Source: Rhyacichthys aspro
Taxonomy: Eukaryota; Chordata; Actinopteri; Gobiiformes; Rhyacichthyidae
Direction: 5' to 3'
Assembly (NCBI GenBank): GCA_036850595.1
Contig: CM072152.1
Location: 18,241,207 to 18,305,206 of the forward strand
DNA: 64,000 bases
Position numbers and translations under genes: made by a program. How positions within the stretch are numbered: position 1 is the stretch's first letter; each line of letters opens with the position of its first letter. Below the pieces are notes generated by a model that ran no database searches, had not been told where the DNA came from, and saw only the letters and a program-made list of their open reading frames with translations. This document shows, one piece after another, positions 27,901 to 42,900 of the stretch.

Positions 27901-30900
27901 TGCAAACCTATGTGATGTCCACACAAATGAAAAATGCAACAAAACTCTCTGCCAAATACTGGGTTACAATGGCTATTAGTTCTAATTACCACAAACTGGA
28001 GAGACAAATTATTTTACAGTACAGTTGTACAGTTGCTGTTTTGTGGATACTGTTGTATCACTGTTGATATGATGTTATCTGTGGTACTGGACGTGTAAGA
28101 AATGTATGCATCAAAATGTTAATGGTCCAAAGTGACACTCTATGTGTCTTTGGAACATCATTTTTGCTTCAAAGCAATGGTCAAACACAAACTGTAAAAT
28201 AAAGTGTCTGAAGAATATTAGTAAAATCTCTAACAAACCACATGTGCCTTGAGACAAATTAAGTGTTGTAACAGCCAAGACTTGTATTACAACCCACATG
28301 GAGCACATGCAGGTGCTTTGTTGTTGCAACATTAAACTAGCACCACAAATTACGACAATATGGGCCATCCTTTGGTTAAAAAAATCAAGGCATTGTACTG
28401 TATATTCCTGATATACAAAACATTCGTCTGTATTTGCATTTAAACAATGATTGGTTAAATGGAACAATACATAGAGCTAAAAAAAGAAAAAAATTATAAT
28501 TTTAATTTATGCTATGTACAAAAGATAAAAAAGAAATAATGTAATAAATTATATTCAAAAGAAATATTTTACAAAACTATGATTGTGTAAAAAGTGATCC
28601 TGATTTACAAAATTAAAAATCAAAAGGCTCAGCCACAGTTTTATGGTAACTAGGATTGATCAGCTGTCACAGATGGTTGTGCTTTTCAGTGTGTAGCAAG
28701 CGCATGCACCATTGCCATCTAGGGCCAACAGAAACAAATTTCAAAATGTCCTATGGCAACAATGACCAGTTTGAGACCCCAGAGTGGGAGCAAGAAAAAA
28801 GAAGGGGTTAAAAGTTAAGAAATTGGAAAAAAAGCAATAGTTGTAGCAATGTTTTTTTTACGAGCGTACCGAGCTCCAGGGATCTGTGCTCCAGTGTGGG
28901 CTTGATGGACACGGCTGAGTATTGCACTGCTCACGATCTGGGGGCTTGTCATGGATCTCGCAGCTTAGATCATTAAAGCGCTCGCCGTTTGGACGCTGAC
29001 ACACCACAAGTCTTGTCTTAATTCCACCTCCACATGGCTTGGTGCACTGCACAGGGGAAGAAGAGATGTGTTTGTACACTGGCTACAGTATGGTCTTCTC
29101 TGTTTGTAGCATAAAGTTTCATAACATGTATGACTTCTGAATGTTTTGGTGAGGACCCCTTTTTTCCCCTGTTCAAACTCTAGGTCACATTTTGCATAGA
29201 AAAAACAATTCTAGCTAAAATGAACAATAACTAATGAAGCTAAATAACAATACAGAATCTGGGTGACCTAATGGTTTTACTTAGAAACACTTCAAAGAAT
29301 GGTTAAGTCACTTCAAGAGCTACCCCAGATCAACAGGTAGCCATTGAAGAGATGCAGTAATGGCCTCATTCGCATTTCTAGAGGAAGGACTTCTTGAATA
29401 TGTCACAAGGTAACTATCCACTGTTGTACTACACTGAAAAGAAACAGGCAAAACATCTCTTGGTTTTACCTCTCCCCAGTTGCCGTAGACCCACTGTGGA
29501 CATGGCCCTGACTCACAGGATCGCTGCTCACTCGGCCTGCTCCGATCCTCACAGCTGTTTGCAGGGTAACCGTTTTCGTCTTGGCACACTACCACACGTC
29601 GCTGAAAGCCTCCTGCACAAGTGCTAGAGCACTGTGGTCACACAGAAATCAGTGCACACAGTTAAAACCAATCACATAAAAAAAGAGTAGAGTAAACCTG
29701 CAAGCTTAGCACTGTTAAATGATTTTGTTAGTATCCATACAACTGTATAAGATTCACTGACTAAAACAGAAAACTAAAACATGCTTGTGCACATGGGTTC
29801 ATTTCCTTTTAACTTTTTTATTTATTACCAAAACACCTAGTCTGAAATAAGTTTAGCTAAAGCTCACCGCTCCCCAGGGTCCTGTCCGCCATTGACGAGA
29901 ATGGCTTTGGGGAAGGCTGTTCCTTGTGCTGCTGTTTGGTAAGGACGGGAAGAGTCGAGGATCACTGGAGCGGGATGGACACTGAGACATCGCACAATCC
30001 TGCTCTGTGTTAGGACGATCATCTGGGTCACACTCACTAGTATCCACTTCTTGGTCATTGAAACTGACACACAGAACCTGACGTGTTGTCTTTCCCTGGC
30101 CACAGGTAACTGAGCACTGAAATACAACACAGTATACAGAAGGGTTACTTTGGATCAACACATCAGACACAACACCTTTGACTTTTAAAGTAAACTGCAT
30201 TTTAACCTAATTAATTCTACTGTATCTGTGTGCGAACAGGCCCTGAATCAGGTTTTATTCCAGGATGAATATTTTCCCTTTGGGAGCGTCAGTGAGTGTC
30301 TTTGGCTTGATGGTGCAAGTGTAAGCGTGAATATATGTGTGTGTGTGTTTGTGTGTGTGTGCGTGGGTGTGTGGTGACCAGACCTGCAGTCTGACTGCTC
30401 TGTATCACAGGGCTCTGATGAGAACCATCTGTAAACAAAACCAGAGCCCCTCGCTGTAGCCCCTCTCCAGCTCAGAAACAGGCATCCCACATCAGCCAAC
30501 TCTCTCTCATTCTTTGTGTTCCTCTATAATACAACACACACTCCAGCCTCCTTCAGGCCTTTAATGCACACTTGTCTCTTTGTCAGCTCACACAGTTTCT
30601 ACATCTGTGCCATCAGCTCTGAATCTTTACCTTTGTTTTGTGTGAAATAATCAAGACTACAATATTTTGGTAAAAACAATCTTTTGGTCATTAACAATTG
30701 ACCATTGAGTCATAACACTGATGTTTGTGTTCTATACGACTGTAAATCAGTCATTTTATCTTTTGCATACCGTTGTCCATTCAAGCACTTTCCACTGTCC
30801 ACAGGCCACTACAGAGCACACTTCCCTTGCTGGGGGTTTTGGTAGGTGGGCACAAGCTTGCTCCTCTGCTACACCACCTTGGTTGTCACGGCAACTTACA

Positions 30901-33900
30901 TAGCGCATACGACTCCCTTTTCCACAACTGGCACTGCACTGTAATGAAAAAAGAAGATCAGAGGGCTACCAACAGGTAAGCACATTGTGGATAAAAGCAC
31001 CAACCTGTGTCCAGGAACCATACCGCCACTGGGTTTTGTGGCTCTGGTGGGAGGGCACTTTGGTCCCTGGGGGAGTAGGATGGCTGCTTGGACATTGGGC
31101 CAGTTCACAGTCCTGTTGAAAGGATGGCACATACTCTTTCATGCAGTAATTAACAAACTGAATATCTTGTATCAACATCTGTTGATGAACACAAAATACC
31201 ACAAATGTCAGAGTTGGCTGCAATGTGATGGATGTAATGAACAATTTCAATTTTATTTTTACAGCTCTTCGCTTTAGAGTTGTTTCCCATCAATGGTTTC
31301 CCCCCACCTTACCAAAACAACAAGAAAAAAGTCTGCCCTGTCAGTTCAAACTATGGATTGTGGCAGTAAGCCACTCAGCATAAAGCCCTGATCCCTGTCA
31401 TAACAGGTCACAGTGGAGTGGTATTTAGGGCTCCAATGCCAATGCTCGCGTGGTTCTAAACTCCACCCTCATCCACCCCCTTGTCCCTCACCTTCTGCCC
31501 TTTCACTTTTTGTCTTTGTGCCCTCTGGTGCCCTCTGACCCTCAGTCTCCAGAGGTAAGGCCCTTAATCGGGTCAGAACAGGCTGTGAGCAGGCTCCACA
31601 TTCCACACTGAGCCTTTTTACGGAAGTAAAAAAATCTCAGAACTGCACTTACAACTACCTGTATGTAAACCTCATATTGGGCATGAAATGTCAGCTACAT
31701 GTTTTGAATCAGTCTTTGAATACATATTTAGATTTTAAGCAAATGCATCCTTCATCCCCTTACCACTTTGATCTAGTTATCTCTTCCAAAAGGTTCCTGG
31801 TGGCTACAGTGGTGGGAATGGCTGGCCTAGTGGCCCAGTTCATGGCTGGCTGGTTAAAATCACAGTGAGGTGGGGCGACTCTTCAGGGTCACTGGCTCTG
31901 CTGGCCCAGGGACCGGAATTAAGGCCTGCTGCTACTAGCGGGGGCCACATTCTGACTCTACATGCACAACCCTCTTATAACACACACAGGTTTATGCCGC
32001 GCATAGGTTTATTTCATTTAAAAAAAAGGTCTCTCTGCTTGACAGCAGGATAAAGTCAACACATGACATGTTCAACCAGTAAGAAGATAAGATGCGAGTG
32101 AAGCTAAATTGAAATTGTGTGATTTGCTTACAAGTAATAACCTTTTTACCTGGGTGTCAGTGGGTCGGGTAGCAGCATTACATTCAGTGTCGTCCATAAC
32201 AGCACCATAAGAGCCGACAACACACTTCACTGCTCGCATCTGGTAACCTGGCCCACATGAGGTAGTGCACTGAGTTCAAAGAGAGAAAATAGGAGGAGTT
32301 ATGTAGGAACATAAGTAAAAGTGAAAAAGACAAGGAAGGCATCGATAAGAGTGACTACACACTGACAAATGAAACACAGCAAATTGGCCTCATCAGCTTG
32401 GCAAAAATGAGGGTCTTTTTCTGAAGCAGCCAAGTCACAGTGCCCTACCCGTTTTCTCTTCTGCCTCAGTGACTCCAATAAAACAAGGTCAAATGTGTGT
32501 GGCGGCAACTTCAACTACTATTTGACTATGGTTCATTTAATGGCTTCAAATATACCTTTACATGCGCCTGTCCTTAGACGTTAAGGGTCAGACCAAATGT
32601 CTCTTCCAGCAGCACAAACCCTATATGTATACTGCTTTAAACTATACAATCTGACATAATGTACTGTGTCAAAGAGAATATAGGGAATGTTTAAATGTCT
32701 GATAATCTCTGTCTGTGTATGGGTGTTAAGCCAAACAGAAGCAGAAAGAGCTTATATGATCCTGGACTGTCTTATATGCAGTCACAATAATCAAATATGT
32801 TTTAAAAAAGTTGATAAAAGGGGCATGAGCTCACCTGTCCCCAGGGTCCGACCTGCCAAGAGGCACACTCCTGCTGCAGGCATGTCTGTACAGACTCAGG
32901 TTTGGGGGAGCCACAATGGTGGTCTTCAAGCCGATCTTCACCAAACTGACACCATATTTGGCGATGTTTGTAGCCTTTTCCACACGTTACAAGGCACTAA
33001 AATATACATCATTCATTTTTTCATTGATTTAATGAGCATTTTTATATGCTATGTCCTGCCACTAATTTGACATGCTTAAAATTCAGAGCCATCATAAATC
33101 AATGAAGAATACAAAATATTATTGAACAGAACTGAATTCAGATCTCCTGAAACAATCTTAGCTAATGTGCTCAGAAATGGTTTGTACTGCCACAAAAATG
33201 CATAATATTATTAACTACACACCTTGACAAAAAATAACAAATTTAGCTCACCTCAGACCAGTCCCCACTTTTCCATTGTGGACAGAGGAATTCATTGCAG
33301 GATTGGACGGTAAGCTTGTCCCTTTGGCTACACTTACTCTCATCACCCCCACTGTCTGCGGCCTTTTGACAGACTGCCCCTCGACGGCGAGTGCCACCTC
33401 CACAGCTTTTAGAGCACTACATAACAAACAAGCAAAGAAAGTATTTGATACATGCATTAATTATGACAGGACACTGCTCTGTCAACAGTAATCTCACCTC
33501 TGACCAGGGCGAGTATTCCCAGCCACCTGGGTTACAGTCTCCATGGCAGCTTTCCTTGTCGTCAGGTCTGTGCATGTCGCTACAGTAACGATCATCAACT
33601 TTTTGAGTCTTGCCATCTGCACGGTTCATTTTAGCACAATATATTTCCAGAGTACGGTATCCCAGGCCACACTGGGCATTGCATTCACTTTTACGAGCCA
33701 CATACCACCTGCAATAATGAAAAATATCTCAAAGTATTTCTAAATGTTTGTGACAACAACTTCACAAAATAAGACTTATGACAAACCTGAGTTCACATTC
33801 TGTGTTGCAGGTCTCGGTGATCACTGCAGGTCTGGCTGTATTGTGACACCTCTGATCAGAAACCACCACTCTGTCTGATTCTCGGCTACAGAGAATCTTT

Positions 33901-36900
33901 CGTTTGCGTTCTCCTGTTAGAGCACAGTCAAGCAGCTTAACAAAATGGATACCTTTTTTTACTACAGTCTATCACTAAAATGTATTTTAGAGCTGTGAAA
34001 AAAAAACATTGTGCAAAGAACTATAACAATAACAGCTTTTTTTTATTTATTGTACAAGCAGGTACATGTCAAAAAGCTTTTATGTCATAACACAACTCAA
34101 GTTTACCTGCGAATCATCATAAGACACTTGTGTGAGTGGTCAACTCTCTACTTGTACTTGTTCCAAACCTAAATGCCTAACATGGCCTTGTCAAGATTAC
34201 ACAGGTTTTTATTTTTTTCACTTTCAAAGGGTTTTTGCCCTTTTCATCATTGTACTCAACTATTTATAGTGGCTACCATACACATATCACCTAATATTGG
34301 CAGCCGATTTCACCTCCCACTCACCTTGGCACACACGACTGCACTCCTGCCAAGGCCCATAGGCATCCCAGAAGAACTGCTGTGGTTTGTCCTCTATGGG
34401 AATGTTAAAAGAGTACCTGACATCTGGGTTGTAAAGATTCCCCACAGACAGCACCTGGGAAAAAACAATCCAAAGCAAACTTTACACTCAGATTGGTGGA
34501 GATTTAAAGAATAATACTTAGGCACAAGGGATGTGAAATTCATTTTTATTAATATTATAGATACATTTGAAAATACCTTTTCTTCATAGCACATAATATA
34601 AGTAATGTACCTGGACAATAATCTCTTCCTCGATGCGCTCAGTACAGTTGATCCTTTCAATGACATGGTCAGAGCCACTATATTCAAGGATAGCGTTTCC
34701 TACTTTGATTTCCCTTTTGAACATGCTGACCACAAACTCTCCATTAAGAAGGAATTCTCCACGGCTATTTGATATTGCTGCAGAGAGACAGAAAATCACA
34801 CTCAATTCTAGTACATATTTATTTCAAGTTTATAAGAACCTGAACTAACCTGAATACAATAACTGCTATTAAGCATCTTATACACACTAAACACACTAGT
34901 GAATGTTTCAGCAAACCACATGAATGAGGCAAAAAACAAACTAATAATAATAATTTAAATAAATAATGCTCTATTCCTGCAGAAGTGCATCCAGAGGTGT
35001 CATGTTCTGCAACAGCAAGTCTACTGCACACATATATCCTAATGCAATTATGGGGATAATTTCCTGGCTTTACTTCCCTGTCATTACACATATTACACTA
35101 ATAGCCCCAAGCCCATTTTGTGTACTTAAATTCAAGTTAATCACAAGTGAATTCTCTTCTCAAGCTTTTGTAAGACACCACTGACTATCCCATTTAACAC
35201 AATACTAATAATATCACTTATATTTCGGGTAAAAACACACAACATATGCAGACACACTCTTGTCGGCCTTGATGGAATGGTACCCAGAGGGCTATCAGGT
35301 ATTAGCATGCTCATGCCAACAAGACATGTACACTAATAGTTCACAGAGCAGCCCCATACAGACAGCATAGCATATACACACCCACAGCAAGAAACCATGA
35401 AATCTCACACTACTGCACACACAAATGACATAAAAGCCTGTATTTTGACTGGCATTACTGGAATGGTACCTACAGGCCTGGTTCTGGCTCATTAACGTTT
35501 TAGCATGCACACTGGGTTCACACTTATTAGGATTACAGAACAAGTTTTAGTACCTGCAGTATTTCATAGAAGGCATTAGAGAAACAAACAACCTTTTGCA
35601 CTGTTAAAAACTATACAGTGGGCTTACCAAGGTAGTTGTCATCCTCTGGTTTTCCTGAGTAGCTGTGTTGTCGAACATCTATGTTTGTAGCACCAACAGG
35701 TATGCGCACTACTTCATTATAGCCTGTCAATGACAGCGACAGAAATGATTTATGCATTAAAGTTGTTAGGAACATACAGTATAAAAAATATTCAACCAGT
35801 TTAAACAATGCAAATAAACATTCAACATGCATACCATAGCGGACTATGTTGAAGGTGCCTGCAACAGATTTGCAAGACGAATTGTCACCTCCGCACACAC
35901 CACATTTGTCCCTTCTGGCTTTAGAGTTTAATACATGGTCACAGCCGGCTTGCTACAGATGGATTAAAAATAAAACAACATTTAATATGGAATATCACAT
36001 ACACATGCATTGGCTATGTATTTAAATGTCCATTACCAGAATCATTTTTATTTAGAAAAATTAATGTTTGTGTATTACAAAAGCATGTATCAAAAACCAT
36101 TTGCCATCAAAGGAAGGAAACCTCCTGAGCCACAGTGTAACCAAATAACTGTGTTTGGCAAAGAACAGGCATTGCCAAACACAGTTACACAGAGTTAAAC
36201 ACATGTTCTTTCAACATATTTACTTAAAATGTCACTAATCAATCTCCAAGAATAAAATATATTTGTCTGGAATGTCTATTAGTCAGTTCATGTAAATAAT
36301 ACATCATATTTCAAATGATGTATATAACACTGTCTAAACAACTTCATAACTAAAGCAGTTAGAATAAGCTACATCCATTTGAAGTTTTAAAAGTCAGGAA
36401 TCTTACTCTGCACAAGCCCTGGACACAGATGTCGTTGGTATCGGGACCACACGGTGTGCCATCAATGACTCTGTCCCTGAGCTGATAGTAAGCTGTGCTG
36501 CCGGCCACCCTGCAGAACAGCTTACATCGATCCTTCATCAGGACTGAAAGAAAAAAAAGATCAGCTGTAGTACCATCCTTTAATATGATGATAAAAAGAT
36601 GCCAGAAATGAAGAAGCTCACTTCCGCTGTACTTGGGAACCCAGCGAACATTTGGAGGTAGTCCGTTGATGTTGAAATGCCTGCCGTCAAAAGCAGCACA
36701 CTGTTCCTCCCTGAAGTCCTTTTTCTGCCTGGAGCAGGGCTCAGAGTTACAGGAACGAAACTTCATCCGACGACCCACACAGTACATTCCTCCATTTCTG
36801 GGCCTGAAAAAATAAAAAAAACAGAAATGTAAACACATATTTTATTTTGCTTTGCAATGCAATTTTGCTTGCCAATTTTTGATGCTTTAACTCACCTACA

Positions 36901-39900
36901 CATACAATGGGTGAAGTCCCATTTTAGATAAACAATTTGTAATATAAACAACTTCCTGGGTTTTCATCTTAGCCAGACTAGCTTTGGCAAATACGAGGAC
37001 TAAGCAGTCTAAAAAAAAACATAAATAGAACTGAACTGCTCACACTGGTCTGTTGCATTCACGCACAGCAACCTTGATGCCTCCTCCACATGTTCGTGAA
37101 CAGGTACCAAAAGGACTCCACACTCCCCATGCTCCCTCTATAGGTGTGGCATCATGCTCTTTGGCTATGCACAGGCCATGTTTGCAGTGCTACAAAGGGA
37201 GAGAAATGATTTTAAAAGAATAGAGAGATTTAGTCAGGGGAATAAAGAATGCACAAAAGAACAAAAGAAGAGCAACACAAAGCACAGATGAAATCTCATC
37301 CTTGCAACTGGCATCACATCTACAGTAGGTACACTTCTGTGCTTAGATTGTAATCTAGGAGATTTTATACACTAAGGTAAAGGGAAAAGATGAGATCCAT
37401 TCATGGCTTTGTTGGATTAGACTGAAGACAACAAAATATCTCACTAATGGTCCATACATACATCTCTTTATACAACATACTACACTTGGAGTTTACCAAA
37501 CATTGAAACAAAAAAGTTTAAAAGCTACTATAAGATGTTCTTTGATTGTATTTATCTATTAACAAGTAACACAAGCAGAGGTGTCAGAAGTCAACGACAT
37601 TGTTCATGATTATTTTTTTAAACCATTTAAACCATGAAGAAACATAACATTATTGAATTTAAATATCACAATTTGACACTGCTGCCTTTGCTTCTATCGT
37701 CTTTACCTTTCCAGGGGCACAGTCAGTGCCATCAGCCCATGGCATGTGCTGGGTTCTGCAGCCTCGCTGAGCACCCTCTGGACTAGTGCACCACAGTCTT
37801 CGACACTGGGTCTAATACACAGTCACATACAGAAATACACACTTGACTGTTGTGTTAAAAGAAAAAACATACAGAGACCAACCACTTCATCAAAATACAT
37901 CATCAACAGTTCACAATCAATTAGTATTTGTTTATATTCTAAGGGAGTTAGAAGTTCATAAAATGTCAAAGTCTATTAAATTCTGTTTCTTGGTATTTAA
38001 TGAAAGGTAAACAGTATCTATTTGCAAAGTGAAGTTAAATATGCTAAAAGCTGGGAACCACTGCAGAATTTGATGAAAACAGGGAAACACATGTGGAACA
38101 TGACAAAAGTGACTACTCTTACCATATAAGGGCACACCTGTGTTCCTGGCCCAAATATCAATTCACATTGTTTATTGACATTGTAAATTCGTCCAGGCAG
38201 CTGCTGTGAGAGACTGTATGGCCTAGAAACTGGCTCGTCGAGTAAGCATTCACCATATCCTGTGCTATTAAGAAATAAAAATAAAATGACTTGAAGAAAA
38301 AGAAAAAAACAAGAGACACAGACAAACAGAAAACACACTCAGTATAGCTTGTAGTTATATGCATTATAATAATGTAATGTAATGTATATTTAGAAACTGT
38401 GCAACACAAACTGCTACACTGCATCTTGACAACTTTTGGTTGCCATACGATTAGCTTTGCATTTAGGGTTTAAAAAAGGGTTGTTTGTTTGTCACACCCT
38501 GCTTCATACTACCTTTAACAATGGGAGCGTTTTGATTAAAGCAATATGATCTAATCTAATGAACAAAAAAAGATTAGGTTTGAAACTGAATGAAATGCAC
38601 AACATACTCAAGGAACTCTGTGATGTATTTCCTGCTGCATTTGGACCACATCCAAGGGTTTGTGTTATAGTTAAGTGTAGGAGCCATCACGTGTTGCTGC
38701 ACTTTAACTCCATCCTCCTTACACTTGTTACTGTCATCATGTGGCATGTTGAACCTGGCAGACACAAATACATTATTTGTGAATACACAAAAAGAAGCAG
38801 AAGGGTTCTCAGTTTGTAGCTGTAGCATGTAGGTAATCCTTTTACTAGAGAAAGTCATAAATATAGTTCCTGGTTGTACAACACTGTACACACTCGAGAA
38901 GGGTGATCAAATTCACAAGCTCTTGGTTGGTGCTTGACAAGTAGAGCACCACTGTGCCCAGAAGCCTCCTTATGAGCTACTGAGCACTGCACTTGACAGG
39001 TACCACACAACACTAAGCTCTGTGGCTCAAGCATGCTGTCACCGCTTGATGCAGATCATAATGCAATTCAACAATCCCTTCTTTTGTTAAGTGGAAGAAA
39101 GAGTATTTTCTAAAGGTAGGGCTGTTAAGGCCTGTAACAGTCTCCGTTGCAGAAGGCTAGCACCACAAGCACTGGCTGACTCAGGACTTTGGACAGAAAT
39201 AGTTTTCTATGTAGAAGAAACTTCTGTCCATATTGCTCTCTTTACAAAATAAAACCGGAAACACTCAACTTAAAAACACTTGCCCTGCGCAAAATTCTAT
39301 GTTGTACCATGCAATACTCACACATGGCCCAGCTCATGGGCGATGGTGAATGCAGTACTGAGTCCATTATCCTCACTGATGCTGCAACTCCTGTATGGAT
39401 CACACACTGTTCCCAACTCTGCAAGTCCTGAAAAACAAATCTTACTTTAGTCATACTGTAACTTACTGTCAACTACGTAGATTAAATTTCCTGTTATTAC
39501 TAACATATAACACATATACCAGTTTGTGAATCAAGTAAACACACGCTTACCTAAGGTGTCGCACTTATCTCTTGCCCTACATATGTCCTGTCTGTAGAAT
39601 AGACAGATTGGGTCAGGTTAAATGGCAAATACAGAAAACATAACCTAACTTTCTTATACATTATGTGTTTTTTTTTTAGCTATAAATCATATTTTTTTGC
39701 ACCTTGTGATAAGGATGGCAGTGTCATGATGGGAATGGTGGTTATCATCTAAAACGTTCTGACTCTGCTGCCAAATGCAGAAGTTCTTTAAAGTGGTCTG
39801 TGCATTAAATGAAATGACTGGACCATCCTGATAAAAGAAAAAGACTGAAGGTAAACAATGTGCAACCTGTAGAAATATACTGCATTAAGCCAGTAGTAAT

Positions 39901-42900
39901 GTTTAATTTACCTGTTCATTGTTAATTATGACTAACTTGACAATCACAATGTTAATCACATTCCCAATGCTGGGGTCTTTGTAAATTGAAGACACCTGCA
40001 TTTAAAAAAGAACATTTACTGAACAAAAACTGAACAAAACCTATAATACTAAATTAGAAAAAAGTTTCAGGTCGAGATCTGGACCCTAGCATCACTCCAC
40101 CTATAAATAAAACTTTACATTACATTATTTACTAGCAACTATCATAAATTAGCATTCTTTGGTTTTAAGCATCTAACAAGGAATTTGGATGATTGGGGGG
40201 CTATGTTGATAAAAGCTTGAGCTCCTGTTGAGAACACAGTGTTTGCCAAGACCAATATATAGGTCATCTCAGTTCCCCTGGGAACTGTTGGCCCCAGATG
40301 CCTGCGGAAGTCAGTATTTGAAGTGGCCAAGAGTATGGTGTCTACGTGTGTCTATGTAACATACCTCAACTTATTTTTTACATTCATCAAAGCTGTCAGA
40401 CAGACTCTACCTTAAGCTGTACTTTCCTCCCTTGACTACTTGAAGGTGCCCTTGTTGAAGTACGTGTAGAAAAGCAGCATTAAAAAATATAAAATAAGCT
40501 TCTACCATCTGTCATTATGCCCTGAAAGACTTGGAGGGAAAATACAGCAAATACAAACATCTGATTTAGTAAGTTTCATGCCATAATGACAAAAAAACTT
40601 ACAATGGACATTAATGTTAGGATGTAATGCTGTAAATTGCTGCCATGGTGCTCCACCATTTTGCTGTCGGCAACCAGCATCACTTCAACAAAGCGCGGGT
40701 AGGAGAGGAAGCGCTTTGATCTCCTGTGAGGTCCAGAGTCACCGCTGCTATCATTTGATGGTCTAGCACTGTTAAAACTGCTGCTCTCTGCTTTGAAAAG
40801 AGCTTCCTTGGATAGTCCAGCAGCCAATGACTCCAGTTCATTAAAAATACTAGAGCTGACAACCGGGGCCACAATGGACGCAGTGGTGACCCCAACCGCT
40901 GGCCTTCTCTTCAGCTTGTGTCTTTTATGTCTTTGTTTATGCCCTGGAAAAAAAGAATCCGAACAAACAAAAACACGTGTAACTTTGAGCTGTAAAGATA
41001 TAAGAGTGATGCATTTTAGTATTTACATGAAGTGAATAAAAAACAAATTTGAATCTAGTGGTAAGGATTATATACTTCTGATGCAGCCTTTTTGCGCATG
41101 CTTTTTACTTTTCCCACAAAAAATAGGTTAACAAATTTGGACTGCTTGAAGCCCAGTTGCTGCAGTCTGCTTTTCCTCTCACTCCCATTGAAATAAGGAG
41201 ACTTGAGGGCAAAGAGTTCAGGCTAGGTAAAGCTGGCATCCAGCCATAATAAAATCAAGCATAAACTGTAGTGGCAGAGTTAAAAGTGGGCAGCAGAAGT
41301 AAATACAAAAGAAGGGAATTGAATCTGACTTTAATCAGTGCAACGCAGAAAATGTTATCTTTCTCATATCAGTCATTTCAATTTTCCAGCACCTTTTCAG
41401 AGTAGCATACAACAGCTAGCTGGATAAACTTTGGTTGCCTTAATATCAGGTAATAAAGTAGTATTGTTAAAATAATCAAATATAGTTCTGATGTTTATCT
41501 ACGGGATCACCAATACACATAACATTCATAGGAACAATGACCTAAGGAGTGAAAAACACATTCAAAGAAAACAGCTCATTCTTTTAGTTAGATTTGATTA
41601 TTTAAATGTTTCATTTTGGCATCCCTTTGTAGCCTTTTTGCACTGTACATCTACACGATGTTCTTATCAAAGAGGCAGAGGAAGTAAAGAGTCAACAGGA
41701 AGTCGATGCAGTAAACTGAGATGGGATGATACATGGGTGAACTTCCCAATGACTTTTCCTGTGTAACAGCTGGAGGTCGTCCTAACTTCTGTGCTGCAGC
41801 TGATGACTGATGCGGCTGATCAGTACCACACTGGCATTTGTTGCATGTTATAACTAAGCAACTTAACATTGTGTCCCTTCCAGAGCTGAATATATTACCA
41901 TCATATGGGTATTATAATGGGTTTTTAATTGAACACAAGATTTGTTTTAGATAGACCCTCACACTAAGTTGGTTTTAATATCCAAAGTTTATACATAATG
42001 TCTGTGTGAGTTTAAAAAAGACAACAAGTGTAAAACCATTGTGTGTTTCATAGTACCTGATGTGTCACACGCTGAGCTGTCCCCAGTTAAGTCTTTTTTG
42101 GGTGCACTCTTCTTATATACAATATGAGGTTTTGTGTGTTCCTCTTCATAGTGTTCTCCTTGGTAGCTGTGAAGGGGCTCCACAAAATACTCCCCTTCTG
42201 GAGACCTGAAAGTGCCGAGCTGAATAGTAGATAAGAATAAATGCAGTTATAAATCATGCCGTGCAGTTATCCAGCATGCACAAAGATAGCTGTACATAAA
42301 AGGCCAGTGGCAATGCTTTCGAGTAAGATTTAGTTGGAACCGTTTGCCTGGTTGTCCTAATGCTGTAAGAGGAGCTTATGAGAGATTCAAATTGCAGATT
42401 ACACTGGGAAATTTACTCGCTGCATTCAAGCAATGTAAGCACCAAAAAGTCAACTCCTCTCCAAAAAGTTCACTTCAGATCAGAGGATTCAAACGGTTTT
42501 CTTATGTATGGCAAAAAAGACCTGAAGTGCCACTCCATACACTGTCAGTGTATATCCCTAAACTCCAAAACCCATGCTTGTGCACGCCTGGAGGCAGGAC
42601 CAATCCGCGATGACGTCAGTATGCTCGTACTCCCGCTGTATAAGCGTGCGTAAACACGTCACCGGCTACACTAGAGAAAGGCATGGAAGTAAGATAAAAA
42701 GCAAAGTGTTTATTAAACTTGTCAGGAAACAGCGCAGCTAAGGGCATTCTTCCGCCGGTGTAAGACTTTGATTTACTCACTACAATCACACTGTAGCTGC
42801 GACAAAAAATGCTTTCTTATGCAACACAGACATGATTTAATATTAGTCTATTAGTTAAACTTCACAAAGTCAAAGCCTAAGCCAAACCATTTTTTTTTTT

